Source: Streptococcus pluranimalium | GTDB taxonomy: Bacteria; Bacillota; Bacilli; Lactobacillales; Streptococcaceae | Length of the DNA: 64,000 nucleotides | Assembly: GCF_002953735.1 (NCBI RefSeq) | Contig: NZ_CP025536.1 | Location: 1,680,001 to 1,744,000, forward strand | Reading direction: 5' to 3' | Shown here: positions 34,488-42,093 of the stretch, piece after piece | How the letters are laid out: each line of letters begins with the position of its first letter | Numbering within the stretch: position 1 is the first letter of the stretch | Translations under genes and position numbers: made by a program | The notes under the pieces: model-generated | What the model was told of the DNA's origin: nothing | The model's database searches: none | The model's input: the letters and a program-made list of their open reading frames with translations, nothing else

Positions 34488-34532
34488 TTAATTGTCACCG
34501 TTCTTGTAACGTCCAATATCAAAAGTTAGCAT
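34488..34532 (-). CDS. RYKNGD micro-peptide C (14 aa)
   Basis: ATG 34532 follows GGGAGG by eight bases; the peptide reads MLTFDIGRYKNGDN. Compared with copies B and D the motif codons differ at Arg, Tyr, Lys and Gly only by synonymous changes, which argues for selection on the peptide. Confidence 0.7.
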   Translation of the reverse strand: MLTFDIGRYKNGDN

Positions 34533-34585
34533 AGGCGTTCCTCCCTATTGTCCTGAAACAAGTTTGAGTTTACGATTTTATATAT

Positions 34586-34655
34586 GCACACCCTGAGTGA
34601 CATTAACGACAGTTATTATAATTAGCACATCCTGAGTAACGCGACGACAGTTATT
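34586..34655 (-). repeat. Tandem direct repeat in the peptide transcript
   Basis: Two copies of a 31-32-base unit (plus strand GCACAYCCTGAGT..., ending CGACAGTTATT) lie at 34586-34617 and 34625-34655. A third, weaker copy is at 34456-34487, just after peptide C. They lie between micro-ORFs and may be RNA structural units or remnants of duplicated ORF segments. Confidence 0.6.
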
Positions 34656-34761
34656 GAGCTCAATTAGTGATTTATCACCACTTTTATCTAACTAAAACTA
34701 ATACAAACTTCTCTCTCAGAGAAAGTATCAATATCTATTTACATTGGATTCACTCCTTAAG

Positions 34762-34824
34762 CTATTTTCTGCAATAGCCTAAGTTGTCTCCGTTTTTATA
34801 GCGTCCTTTGTTGAATTCCATCAT
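34762..34824 (-). CDS. RYKNGD micro-peptide B (20 aa)
   Basis: ATG 34824 is eight bases after a perfect AGGAGG; the peptide reads MMEFNKGRYKNGDNLGYCRK. It is the longest copy and the only one with a cysteine. An ATG (34821) directly follows the first. The ORF is followed by AAGGAG and an isolated ATG-TAA start-stop pair. Confidence 0.7.
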   Translation of the reverse strand: MMEFNKGRYKNGDNLGYCRK

Positions 34825-34978
34825 GAGTATTACCTCCTAATTGAAAACAAGTTCTAGAAACTTCGTAAGTAAAGAGTTTTGGCCATTTCTTATACTTATG
34901 GTTTCATCAGTGATCACTTTGATATGCAAAAATGTAAAGTTGTAACGTGTAACGTTTGCCTACTATTTATCCGGAGAC

Positions 34979-35023
34979 TTAAGTATCTCCGTTTTTGTAC
35001 CGTGCGACATGTGGTTTCATCAT
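34979..35023 (-). CDS. RYKNGD micro-peptide A (14 aa)
   Basis: ATG 35023 is seven bases after GGAGGG; the peptide reads MMKPHVARYKNGDT. It is the first ORF of the transcript, about 45 bases after the predicted start site. Its last codons form a small hairpin, CGGAGA / TCTCCG, around the stop. Confidence 0.7.
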   Translation of the reverse strand: MMKPHVARYKNGDT

Positions 35024-35074
35024 AAGATTCCCTCCTATAAATCTGTTTCTTCTGTCATCCTTCTTTATAGTTTT

Positions 35075-35103
35075 ATTATATTGTATGCGCTTTCTTTTGT
35101 CAA
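35075..35103 (-). promoter_or_regulatory. Perfect consensus promoter of the micro-peptide transcript
   Basis: -35 TTGACA (35098-35103) and -10 TATAAT (35075-35080) with a 17-bp spacer, matching the housekeeping consensus at all 12 positions. Very strong transcription is expected. The LemA-like gene has its own divergent promoter (TGATATACT at 35145-35153). Confidence 0.9.
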
Positions 35104-35207
35104 GAAAAAACTTTAGTTACTCTATTTTTTTATTGATTGTTTTATGATATACTAACGGAAAATTAACTTGCTATTGATTGACTATTTCTTTTTGTTGAGG
35201 TATTTTG

Positions 35208-35687
35208 TTGAGAGTTCCAATCCGTATTCCTAAATTTTCATTATGGTCTTTTTGTTTTCAAATGGGGATATTTCTTCTATTGTACTTTATTCCTTGGGCC
35301 ATTATTATGCCTGGTGATGATTCCCTTTTTCAATTAGTTGGTGATCTGTCTATTTTTATCCTATCTGCTACTTCAGCGACTGCTAGATTGTATTTCCGAC
35401 AAAAAAGTTATATCACACAGCTAGAACAAGCGACTTATCACGCTGCTAATAATATTGATTTAATCAGACAACATTTGAACAGTCTAAAACATGACTCCCA
35501 TTCCTATGAGGGCAACTTGCCGTCGACTCTAGTCAGTCAAATTCACCGTTACGAGGATCATTTAACCACCTCAAAGATGGCCTACAACAAAGCTGTAGAG
35601 GATTATAATTTAGCTATTACAGTCATGCCTTATCACGCCATCAAGAAACCTCAACCATTAGACTACTTCTCAGATTTTCTTATCTAA
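35208..35687 (+). CDS. Small membrane protein with LemA-like tail
   Basis: A 159-residue protein with two N-terminal membrane segments (WSFCFQMGIFLLLYFIPWAII and LVGDLSIFILSATSA) and a cytoplasmic helical domain. The C-terminal part (MAYNKAVEDYNLAITVMP) has the spacing of LemA-family proteins. The start is probably TTG 35208, seven bases after GAGG; TTG 35205 is also in frame. It diverges from the RYKNGD transcript with only about 100 bases between start sites, so the two could be functionally linked. Function unknown. Confidence 0.75.
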   Translation: MRVPIRIPKFSLWSFCFQMGIFLLLYFIPWAIIMPGDDSLFQLVGDLSIFILSATSATARLYFRQKSYITQLEQATYHAANNIDLIRQHLNSLKHDSHSYEGNLPSTLVSQIHRYEDHLTTSKMAYNKAVEDYNLAITVMPYHAIKKPQPLDYFSDFLI

Positions 35688-35727
35688 GCACCGCAAGGTG
35701 TTTTTCTCTGTTTAAAAACGACTTCTT

Positions 35728-35743
35728 TGCTACAATAGAAACA
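35728..35743 (+). promoter_or_regulatory. Extended -10 promoter at the mutY start
   Basis: TGCTACAAT (extended -10, TACAAT at 35731-35736) ends six bases before ATG 35743, with no ribosome site between. Transcription would begin at or near the start codon, giving a leaderless mRNA. Confidence 0.55.
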
Positions 35744-36891
35744 TGTTAGATTTAAAAGATTATGGTATTGAGATGTGGGATGAGAGTAAGATTGCTTCTT
35801 TTCGTCGTACGCTCATGACTTGGTACGATCAAGAAAAAAGAGATTTACCTTGGCGTCGAACGAGCAACCCCTACCACATCTGGATTAGCGAGATCATGTT
35901 GCAACAGACTCAGGTTGTCACTGTGATTCCCTATTATGAACGTTTTTTAGATTGGTTCCCAAAGGTTGAGGATTTGGCGAATGCTCCCGAAGAAAAATTA
36001 CTAAAGGCATGGGAAGGATTAGGCTACTACTCACGAGTGCGAAACATGCAAAAGGCTGCCCAGCAAATCATGACTGATTTTGATGGGATTTTTCCATCGA
36101 CTTATGACGATATAGCTTCTTTAAAAGGGATTGGTCCATATACGGCAGGTGCCATTTCAAGTATTGCTTTTAATCTGCCTGAGCCTGCTGTTGATGGTAA
36201 TGTCATGCGCGTTATGGCTAGACTTTTTGAAGTTGACTATGATATTGGTGACACCAAGAATCGGAAAATTTTCCAAGCCATTATGGAAATACTGATTGAT
36301 CCTGAGCGGCCTGGTGATTTTAATCAGGCATTGATGGATTTAGGGACTGATATCGAATCTGCCAAAAATCCACGTCCTGATGAGTCGCCTATACGTTTCT
36401 TTAATGCAGCTTATCTCAATGGAACTTACCATAAATACCCCATCAAGTTACCCAAGAAAAAACCAAAACCTTTGGAAATTCACGCTTTTATCATTCGCAA
36501 TCAAGAGGGAGAATTGCTCCTTGAAAAAAACATACAAGGACGTTTACTGGCTGGCTTCTGGTCATTCCCACTATTGGAAACCTCTTTTATCGGTAAACAG
36601 ACTAGTCTTTTTGAAGATGATCAATCACTTCTAGAAACCCATTCTCAAAAAGATAGTTTTGAAGAAGCTTATGCTTGTCAGCCGACCTGGACCGAACGCT
36701 CGTTTAAACAAGTCAAACATACCTTTAGTCATCAAAAATGGAACCTGACCTTGTTTGAGGGGATTCTTAATAAGGATGACTTGACTTTAAATGAACACCT
36801 GCATTGGGTTAAACTAGATGATTTAAACAGTTATCCTATGGCTACTCCTCAAAAAAAGATAGTAGCAGAATACTTAGCTAATAATAGATAA
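35743..36891 (+). CDS. mutY: A/G-specific adenine glycosylase MutY
   Basis: A 382-residue base-excision repair enzyme removing adenine opposite 8-oxoguanine. The helix-hairpin-helix region is LKGIGPYTAGAISSIAFNL, followed by the catalytic Asp in PAVDGNVMRV. The iron-sulphur cluster cysteines of E. coli MutY are absent (LMDLGTDIESAKNPRPDESPI lacks the usual Cys set), as in some lactic bacteria. The C-terminal NUDIX-like 8-oxoG recognition domain follows from about residue 245. No Shine-Dalgarno site precedes ATG 35743; ATG 35773 is an alternative. Confidence 0.93.
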   Translation: MLDLKDYGIEMWDESKIASFRRTLMTWYDQEKRDLPWRRTSNPYHIWISEIMLQQTQVVTVIPYYERFLDWFPKVEDLANAPEEKLLKAWEGLGYYSRVRNMQKAAQQIMTDFDGIFPSTYDDIASLKGIGPYTAGAISSIAFNLPEPAVDGNVMRVMARLFEVDYDIGDTKNRKIFQAIMEILIDPERPGDFNQALMDLGTDIESAKNPRPDESPIRFFNAAYLNGTYHKYPIKLPKKKPKPLEIHAFIIRNQEGELLLEKNIQGRLLAGFWSFPLLETSFIGKQTSLFEDDQSLLETHSQKDSFEEAYACQPTWTERSFKQVKHTFSHQKWNLTLFEGILNKDDLTLNEHLHWVKLDDLNSYPMATPQKKIVAEYLANNR

Positions 36892-36894
36892 ACA

Positions 36895-36920
36895 AACAGC
36901 CTTCCCAATGGAAGGCTGTT
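36895..36920. terminator. mutY / HAD convergent terminator
   Basis: An eleven-base stem, AACAGCCTTCC / GGAAGGCTGTT, followed by TTTCT on the plus strand. It serves mutY, and probably also the converging HAD gene. Confidence 0.88.
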
Positions 36921-36923
36921 TTT

Positions 36924-37565
36924 CTAATCAAGAAACTGAAACAGTTGATCGAGAGTTTCAATAGCGGCATCTGCTTGGCTTTGATCGACTCCAAAGCGTT
37001 CGTCTTTGAGTGCGATAACCTTTAAGCCTGCTCTTTTACCAGCTTCTATGCCTTTTTGACTATCCTCAATAACCAATGCTTCTGATTTATCGATTCCTAA
37101 ATGAGCTATAGCAGCTTCATAAATAGCTGGATGGGGCTTACTTTCTGGAAAATCTTCACCAGATAAAACGACCTCAAAAGTCTGATAGAGATCAGAACCT
37201 TTGAGAGCACTTTCGATATCAACCATAGCTGAACTAGAAGCCAGTGCTAAACGATAGCCCTTACCTTTTAAGCTAGTAAGTGTCTCTCTAGCTCCTGACA
37301 TGATTAAATGATTAAAGGGAGCAGGATTAGCAAGCTTATAAGCGGAATAGGCCTGTTCTAACTCAGGAATATTCCACTTATCATAATCTTCTCCCAGCAC
37401 TAACTGCCAAGTTTGTTTGACATTGCCACCAATGAAGTCCTTTGGTTCTAAGTGATCAATTCGGATGCCCTTTTGGTCCAAGAATCTTTTTCGTCTGTCA
37501 AAATAAAACAGCTCTGTGTCAAAAAGGACACCATCCATATCAAAAATCACTACTTTTATACTCAT
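36924..37565 (-). CDS. HAD family phosphatase (beta-phosphoglucomutase-like)
   Basis: A 213-residue HAD hydrolase. Motif I is VIFDMDGVLFDTE, motif II LALASSSA, motif III SKPHP and motif IV VIEDSQKGIEAG, in the order of the PGMB-like subfamily. The C1-type helical cap fits sugar-phosphate or nucleotide substrates. ATG 37565 is seven bases after GAGG; ATG 37568 is too close. Substrate unknown. Confidence 0.88.
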   Translation of the reverse strand: MSIKVVIFDMDGVLFDTELFYFDRRKRFLDQKGIRIDHLEPKDFIGGNVKQTWQLVLGEDYDKWNIPELEQAYSAYKLANPAPFNHLIMSGARETLTSLKGKGYRLALASSSAMVDIESALKGSDLYQTFEVVLSGEDFPESKPHPAIYEAAIAHLGIDKSEALVIEDSQKGIEAGKRAGLKVIALKDERFGVDQSQADAAIETLDQLFQFLD

Positions 37566-37725
37566 CATATCACCTCAAGTCCATTGTAACATAAGAAAAC
37601 CAGATAGCTTAGCCATCTGGTCTAGGAGATTATGATTGAGTGAGCTAGTCACTCGAAAAAGAAAAGTTTTAGGATATTTAGAGTATATCTAAGTAAACTT
37701 AAAGTTTCCTTAAGCTTTAAATATT

Positions 37726-38577
37726 TTATTTTCTACTAAAAACTGGGAAATAAGTAAATTCACCATAATCTTTAAAATCAATAGTTTTAAGGACTTCTAA
37801 ATCTTCTGAACTAATAGTAAAATCCAAATCCATATTTGAAGCCATGTGGTCTGGATTTTCTGTTTTTGGCAGAGCAACCAAATCCAGTTGAAGCACGTCT
37901 TTGATACAAAGTTGAGAAACTGATACGCCGTATTTATCTGCCATGGCAACAATGGCTTCATTTTCATAGCTTCAGCATGGGCGATTGGTGAATAGGCTTG
38001 GACAAGGATGTCATTGGCTTTACAAAAGCCAATTAAGGCATGAGGGGTGTTGCCAACGTGAGTTAAAATTTGATTGACAGCTGTTTCTACAGTACCCTTG
38101 TCCAGGATATTTTGCAAGTCAGCTTCTTGGAAATTAGAAACACCGATGGATTTAACTTTCCCAGCTGTTTGAGCATCCTCTAGCGCACGCCAGGCTTCAA
38201 GATTGCCTTCATCAAAATTCTTATCTGTTTCACGCCATTCATCCCAAGGTTGAGGACTATGGATAATCATCAAATCAATATAGTCAAGCCCTAATTTAGC
38301 CAATGACTCATCGATAGAGGCCGCTGTGCTCTCATAAGTTTTTGGTGCTCGGCTGCGACTTTGGTTGTTAGGAAAATTTCCTCACGCACAAGGCCAGATT
38401 CACGAATGCCTTGCCCACTTCGGCTTCATTGCCTTAAGCTTGTGCGGTGTCGATATGACGATAGCCTAGCTCGATAGCTCTTTTGACAGCTCCTGCTGCT
38501 TTTTCCTGGCTAATCATCCAAGTTCCTAATCATAAAGCTGGAATTGTCACACCATCATTCATTGTAAAGTGTGTCAT
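37726..38577 (-). pseudogene. Aldo/keto reductase, degenerate
   Basis: A former NADPH aldo/keto reductase. From ATG 38577 the sequence reads as the family start (MTHFTMNDGVTIPAL) but meets a TGA, then a TAA at the place of the catalytic tyrosine (DTAQA-stop-GNE), and there are further frame changes near 38340-38400 and 37960. Family blocks remain in pieces: LGLDYIDLMIIHSPQPW, VKSIGVSNFQEADL and the C-terminal EDLEVLKTIDF. It follows the alcohol dehydrogenase gene in the NmlR cluster. Confidence 0.92.
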
Positions 38578-38594
38578 AGATGATACCTCTTTTC

Positions 38595-39653
38595 TTAGTC
38601 GATGATTAACATTGACTTAATGGTCTTTCGGTCAGCCATATCTTGATAGGCTTGGTTGATGTCTGAGAGTTGATAAGTTTCTGTAAAAACTTTACCTGGA
38701 TTAATTTCTCCATCCAAAACGGCCTTCAATAAGAAATCTTTATCATAGGTTGTTACTGACGCTGAACCTCCTCCAAAGGAAATGTTTTGAGCAAAGGTCG
38801 ATCCAATTGGGCGATTAGCATAGTGTGGGACGCCAACATAACCGACACGTCCCCCATTATGGAGAACACCAATAGCTTGCTCCATGGCACTTTCTGTTCC
38901 AACGCATTCTAAAGCAGCATCTGCGCCACCACCTAGAATATCACGAACCTTTGCAATGCCTTCTTCACCGCGCTCTGCGACAACAGCTGTTGCACCAAGT
39001 TCAAGTGCCAATTGTTGGCGATCTTCATGTCGACTCATGAGGACAATTTGAGATGCTCCTCTCATCTTGGCTGCAATAACAGCACATTGTCCAACAGCAC
39101 CATCTCCAATAACGACGACTTTATCACCTTTTTGAACGTTGGCACAGCGTGCAGCATGGTAACCCGTTGGCATAACATCGGCAAGTGTTAGAAGAGATTT
39201 TATCATACCTTCTGAATAATCACTCGGTTGTCCAGGAATTTTGACCAACGCCCAGTTAGCATAGTGGAAGCGAATGTATTCGGATTGAAATCCAGTAGAC
39301 CAATTTGTTGGCATTTCGTGATTGTCACAAGTGCCATCAAAACCAGCACTACATGCATCACATTCCCCACAACCATGTGTAAATGGCACGATAACAAAGT
39401 CACCAGGAATTAGAGTCGTAATATCAGATCCAACTTCTTCGACAATTCCTAAAGCTTCATGACCAGAATTTTCAGAATGACCTGCCTTATCATCTCCGTG
39501 TGAATAGGACCATAAATCTGAGCCACAAACACAAGCACGAACGACCTTGATAATCACATCATCAGCGGCTTGAAGTTGTGGTTTTTCAACCTCTTCAATG
39601 ATCATTTTTCCAGCTGATTCAAAAATTGCTGTTTTTGTTCTTCTTGTTGTCAT
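38595..39653 (-). CDS. Zinc-dependent alcohol dehydrogenase (AdhC-like)
   Basis: A 352-residue medium-chain dehydrogenase. The N-terminal catalytic domain shows CVCGSDLW, the GHE zinc block (SGHEALGIVEEVG) and the structural-zinc cysteines GECDACSAGFDGTC. The nucleotide-binding block is VVIGDGAVGQCAV near residue 180. In pneumococci the MerR regulator NmlR controls an adhC of this type for aldehyde and S-nitrosothiol/formaldehyde defence, and here the MerR gene lies upstream on the same strand. It is probably NAD(P)-dependent and cytoplasmic. Confidence 0.9.
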   Translation of the reverse strand: MTTRRTKTAIFESAGKMIIEEVEKPQLQAADDVIIKVVRACVCGSDLWSYSHGDDKAGHSENSGHEALGIVEEVGSDITTLIPGDFVIVPFTHGCGECDACSAGFDGTCDNHEMPTNWSTGFQSEYIRFHYANWALVKIPGQPSDYSEGMIKSLLTLADVMPTGYHAARCANVQKGDKVVVIGDGAVGQCAVIAAKMRGASQIVLMSRHEDRQQLALELGATAVVAERGEEGIAKVRDILGGGADAALECVGTESAMEQAIGVLHNGGRVGYVGVPHYANRPIGSTFAQNISFGGGSASVTTYDKDFLLKAVLDGEINPGKVFTETYQLSDINQAYQDMADRKTIKSMLIID

Positions 39654-39672
39654 TATAAGTATTCCTTTTCTA

Positions 39673-40048
39673 TTATTCTTCTTCTCTCAACCAAGCCCAA
39701 TCTGGATCTTGGTGAATATGCTTATGGGGAAGGTCTGCTAAGTCTTGCGAATTGTCCAGTAAGTCAACCTTTAGGGTGATGATATCTACTTGCTCATCTT
39801 TGACATGATAAATCTGACTGTGACAGTTCTGACAATAATAGCGAGTCTTCCCTGGTGACGATTGATACGTACTTAATCTGCCACTTCCTTCTAAAATAGT
39901 AACTTCTTTTCTATCTACCATGGCGGTAATGGAAAATGCTGAACTAGTAGCTTTCCGGCAAAATGAACAATGGCAATAGACCAACGGACCTGCAATTTGC
40001 TCTACTTGTATAGACGACTTATCCACATAAACAAGATCCTTTCAACAT
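39673..40048 (-). pseudogene. GFA-type (glutathione-dependent formaldehyde-activating) protein, broken N-terminus
   Basis: The ORF from ATG 40048, which overlaps the MerR stop (TGATG), begins MLKGSCLCG, the expected GFA zinc-cysteine start, but runs into TAA at codon 10 (40019-40021). The rest of the protein continues in another frame, starting only from GTG 40026, with CHCSFCRK and CQNCHSQIYH intact. One nonsense and one frameshift are needed to explain this. The remaining 117-residue ORF might be translated but would lack the first CxC pair. Confidence 0.75.
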
Positions 40049-40401
40049 CAGTATTTTCCTTCCTTGTAGCCTTGGATTTTATCCTCAAGACGATGGAGCG
40101 CCTTACCTAAATCATCATATCGCTCTTGCATTTTGTCATATTCATCTTGCAAAATCTCTAGCCTTGCTTGGCGAGTACTATCCCCTTTTTGAAAAAGTGA
40201 CATGTATTCGATCAAGCTCTCAACGGAAACACCTGACGATCGAAAGCATTTGACAAATTCTAGGGCTTCTATGTCAGTTTTTTGAAAATTCCTGATACCA
40301 GACGCTGTCCTTGTAATAGGAGGTACTAGACCGATACGTTCATAATAACGAATGGTATCCGCAGAAAGTCCTACTTCTTCAGCTGCTTTTTTGATGTTCA
40401 T
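40048..40401 (-). CDS. nmlR: MerR family regulator, NmlR-like
   Basis: A 117-residue MerR regulator. The N-terminal winged helix (IKKAAEEVGLSADTIRYYERIGLV) is followed by the dimerisation coiled coil. A single cysteine is present, Cys52 in FVKCFRS, at the position of the redox-sensing cysteine of NmlR; metal-binding cysteines of other MerR proteins are absent. It is the first gene of the cluster with GFA, adh and the aldo/keto reductase, and two promoters of the MerR type lie nearby. Confidence 0.85.
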   Translation of the reverse strand: MNIKKAAEEVGLSADTIRYYERIGLVPPITRTASGIRNFQKTDIEALEFVKCFRSSGVSVESLIEYMSLFQKGDSTRQARLEILQDEYDKMQERYDDLGKALHRLEDKIQGYKEGKY

Positions 40402-40427
40402 CTTTTGCTCCTTTACGTTTTTAGTCT

Positions 40428-40458
40428 ATGATAAACCTTGACGTTAACTTCGAGTCAA
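40428..40458 (-). promoter_or_regulatory. MerR-type promoter of nmlR
   Basis: -35 TTGACT (40453-40458) and -10 TATCAT (40428-40433) are separated by 19 bp, too long for normal initiation but typical of MerR-activated promoters. The spacer holds an imperfect dyad, CTCGAAGTTAACGTCAAG, the expected NmlR operator. Confidence 0.75.
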
Positions 40459-40462
40459 ATTC

Positions 40463-41023
40463 TTAAATCTTTTTAATGACTTGAGCAGGGACTCCTGCGA
40501 CGACTGTATTTGCCGGTACATCCTTGGTGACGATTGCTCCTGCTGCGACAACGGCGTTTTCTCCGACAGTAACACCTGGCATAATTGTCGCGTCAGCCCC
40601 TATCCAGCAATTTTGCTTGAGGGTAACTGATTTTAGTTCCAATTTGTGGCGGTCACTTGGATTTAAAGGATGGTTGACCGTTAGAATCTTAACCCGCGGA
40701 GCAATTAGGACATCGTCCTCAATCGTGATACCACCTAGGTCGGTCATGAAAACATCCATATTGACATAGACGTTTTTGCCAAAAGTGATGTGGCGACCAA
40801 AGTCCGTTTGAAAGGGAACATTGACAATGGTTGTCGGGTCAATCGGCTGACCAGTGATTTTCTCTAGCAACTCTCTAGTGGAATCGTAGGTTTGGACATT
40901 GGTGTTCAATTCTTGGACAAGTGGTTTATTCTCAACTTGAATCTGACTGATCAACTGACGCAAACCATCTGTTTCAGGAACCATTTTCCCGGTATTAAGA
41001 TAAGGTAAGAATGCTTTTTCCAT
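40463..41023 (-). CDS. Maltose/galactoside O-acetyltransferase-like protein
   Basis: A 186-residue hexapeptide-repeat acyltransferase. The left-handed beta-helix starts near residue 70 ([18 protein letters not shown]), with NHPL catalytic-loop histidine and the C-terminal [15 protein letters not shown] and [13 protein letters not shown]. The acetyl acceptor is unknown. It has its own MerR-type promoter, so it is probably part of the NmlR regulon. Confidence 0.85.
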   Translation of the reverse strand: MEKAFLPYLNTGKMVPETDGLRQLISQIQVENKPLVQELNTNVQTYDSTRELLEKITGQPIDPTTIVNVPFQTDFGRHITFGKNVYVNMDVFMTDLGGITIEDDVLIAPRVKILTVNHPLNPSDRHKLELKSVTLKQNCWIGADATIMPGVTVGENAVVAAGAIVTKDVPANTVVAGVPAQVIKKI

Positions 41024-41051
41024 AAGACCCTCCTAAGATGATGTTAAGGCC

Positions 41052-41082
41052 ATTATAAACCTTGAAGTATACTCCAAGTCAA
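41052..41082 (-). promoter_or_regulatory. MerR-type promoter of the acetyltransferase
   Basis: -35 TTGACT (41077-41082) and -10 TATAAT (41052-41057) with a 19-bp spacer that contains the dyad CTTGGAGTATACTTCAAG. The architecture is the same as at the nmlR promoter. Confidence 0.8.
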
Positions 41083-41089
41083 GAAAAAG

Positions 41090-41215
41090 GGAGTGGGAAA
41101 GAACTCCCGATAATAAAACAGAGTTCGTCTTCCCACCCCCGCACAGTTGAATAAGTCTGGTTCGAAGCATAGAATGCGAGCGGAACAGCCATTCAACCAC
41201 TGCGTTAGGATCTTA
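41090..41215. repeat. Structured intergenic repeat, copy B
   Basis: Begins GGGAGTGGGAAAGAACTCCC, contains GCACAGTTGAATAAG and ends AACCACTGCGTT. The landmarks match those at 29754-29835. The first part can fold (GTGGGAAGA against TCTTCCCAC). No credible gene lies in this stretch. Confidence 0.4.
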
Positions 41216-41243
41216 GAACAAACTCTATTTAGTGAGACAAAAT

Positions 41244-42077
41244 TCATGCCAAGTCTCTTAAAAATTCTCTTAATGATGTCGCTGGGCGGCCTAGAATGTT
41301 TTCAATGTCGTTTGAGACGACTTGGAGTTCGCCTTTTGCGATTGCTGTATAGGTGGATACCCAACTATCGTATTCCCAGTCTTCTGCTGGCCAAGCTTTT
41401 CTAGACTCATAAGCTTCTTCAACGGTTTCTTCTATATATGTGATATTTTTCTTCCAAGCTCTGCCTACAATATCAGCTATTTCTGCCATAGATAAGCATT
41501 CAGGACCGGTCATATCAAGAACTTGATTGTCAAAATTTTGAGGATTTTTCAAAATAGTTAAAGCAACCGCTACTACATCGTCACGCACTACTGCAGAAAC
41601 TTTACCAGACCCCGCTGGCCCTTTGATTTCGCCATATTCTCGGCAAAGATCCACAAAGAAATCCATGTAAAAATTGTCTCGGATAAAGGTATAGGTAAAC
41701 CCTTGTTCTTGAATATAAGCCTCCGTTGCTGCATGATCACGCGCTAGGGTAAAAGTCGCGTCCGCAGCAGCTTGGTAGAAACTGGTGTAGACAATATGCT
41801 TGACCCCTGCAATTTTAGCAGCATCGATAAGGTTTTTATGCTCCTGCAAACGATTAGCAGATTCTCGTCCAGATACCATAAAGAGGACATCTGCACCCGT
41901 CAAGGAATCGATGGTCGTTTGACTCGTATCATAATAAGACTCGTGGACTGTCATGTGTTCTAAATCCTCAACAGCTTGAGGACGACGAGCTAGTAATCTT
42001 GCTGAGATGCCTGCTTGCGACAACTCACGTGCTAATTGACCGCCCAATTTCCCAGTTACACCTGTAATAGCTAACAT
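41244..42077 (-). CDS. NmrA/SDR-type NAD(P)-binding protein (QorB-like)
   Basis: A 277-residue atypical short-chain dehydrogenase. The nucleotide-binding glycine motif is ITGVTGKLGGQLARELS at the N-terminus. The family resembles NAD(P)H:quinone oxidoreductase QorB and NmrA-type redox sensors; a normal catalytic Tyr-x3-Lys is not evident. It is the last gene of the MarR-controlled cluster, 16 bases after the DinB gene, suggesting electrophile or quinone stress. Confidence 0.85.
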   Translation of the reverse strand: MLAITGVTGKLGGQLARELSQAGISARLLARRPQAVEDLEHMTVHESYYDTSQTTIDSLTGADVLFMVSGRESANRLQEHKNLIDAAKIAGVKHIVYTSFYQAAADATFTLARDHAATEAYIQEQGFTYTFIRDNFYMDFFVDLCREYGEIKGPAGSGKVSAVVRDDVVAVALTILKNPQNFDNQVLDMTGPECLSMAEIADIVGRAWKKNITYIEETVEEAYESRKAWPAEDWEYDSWVSTYTAIAKGELQVVSNDIENILGRPATSLREFLRDLA

Positions 42078-42093
42078 ATTCTAATCTCCTTAC

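Noticed and set aside
41053-41247. Minus-strand ORF of 64 codons between the acetyltransferase and NmrA genes
   Set aside because: It lies within the structured repeat, has no ribosome site, and overlaps the acetyltransferase promoter.
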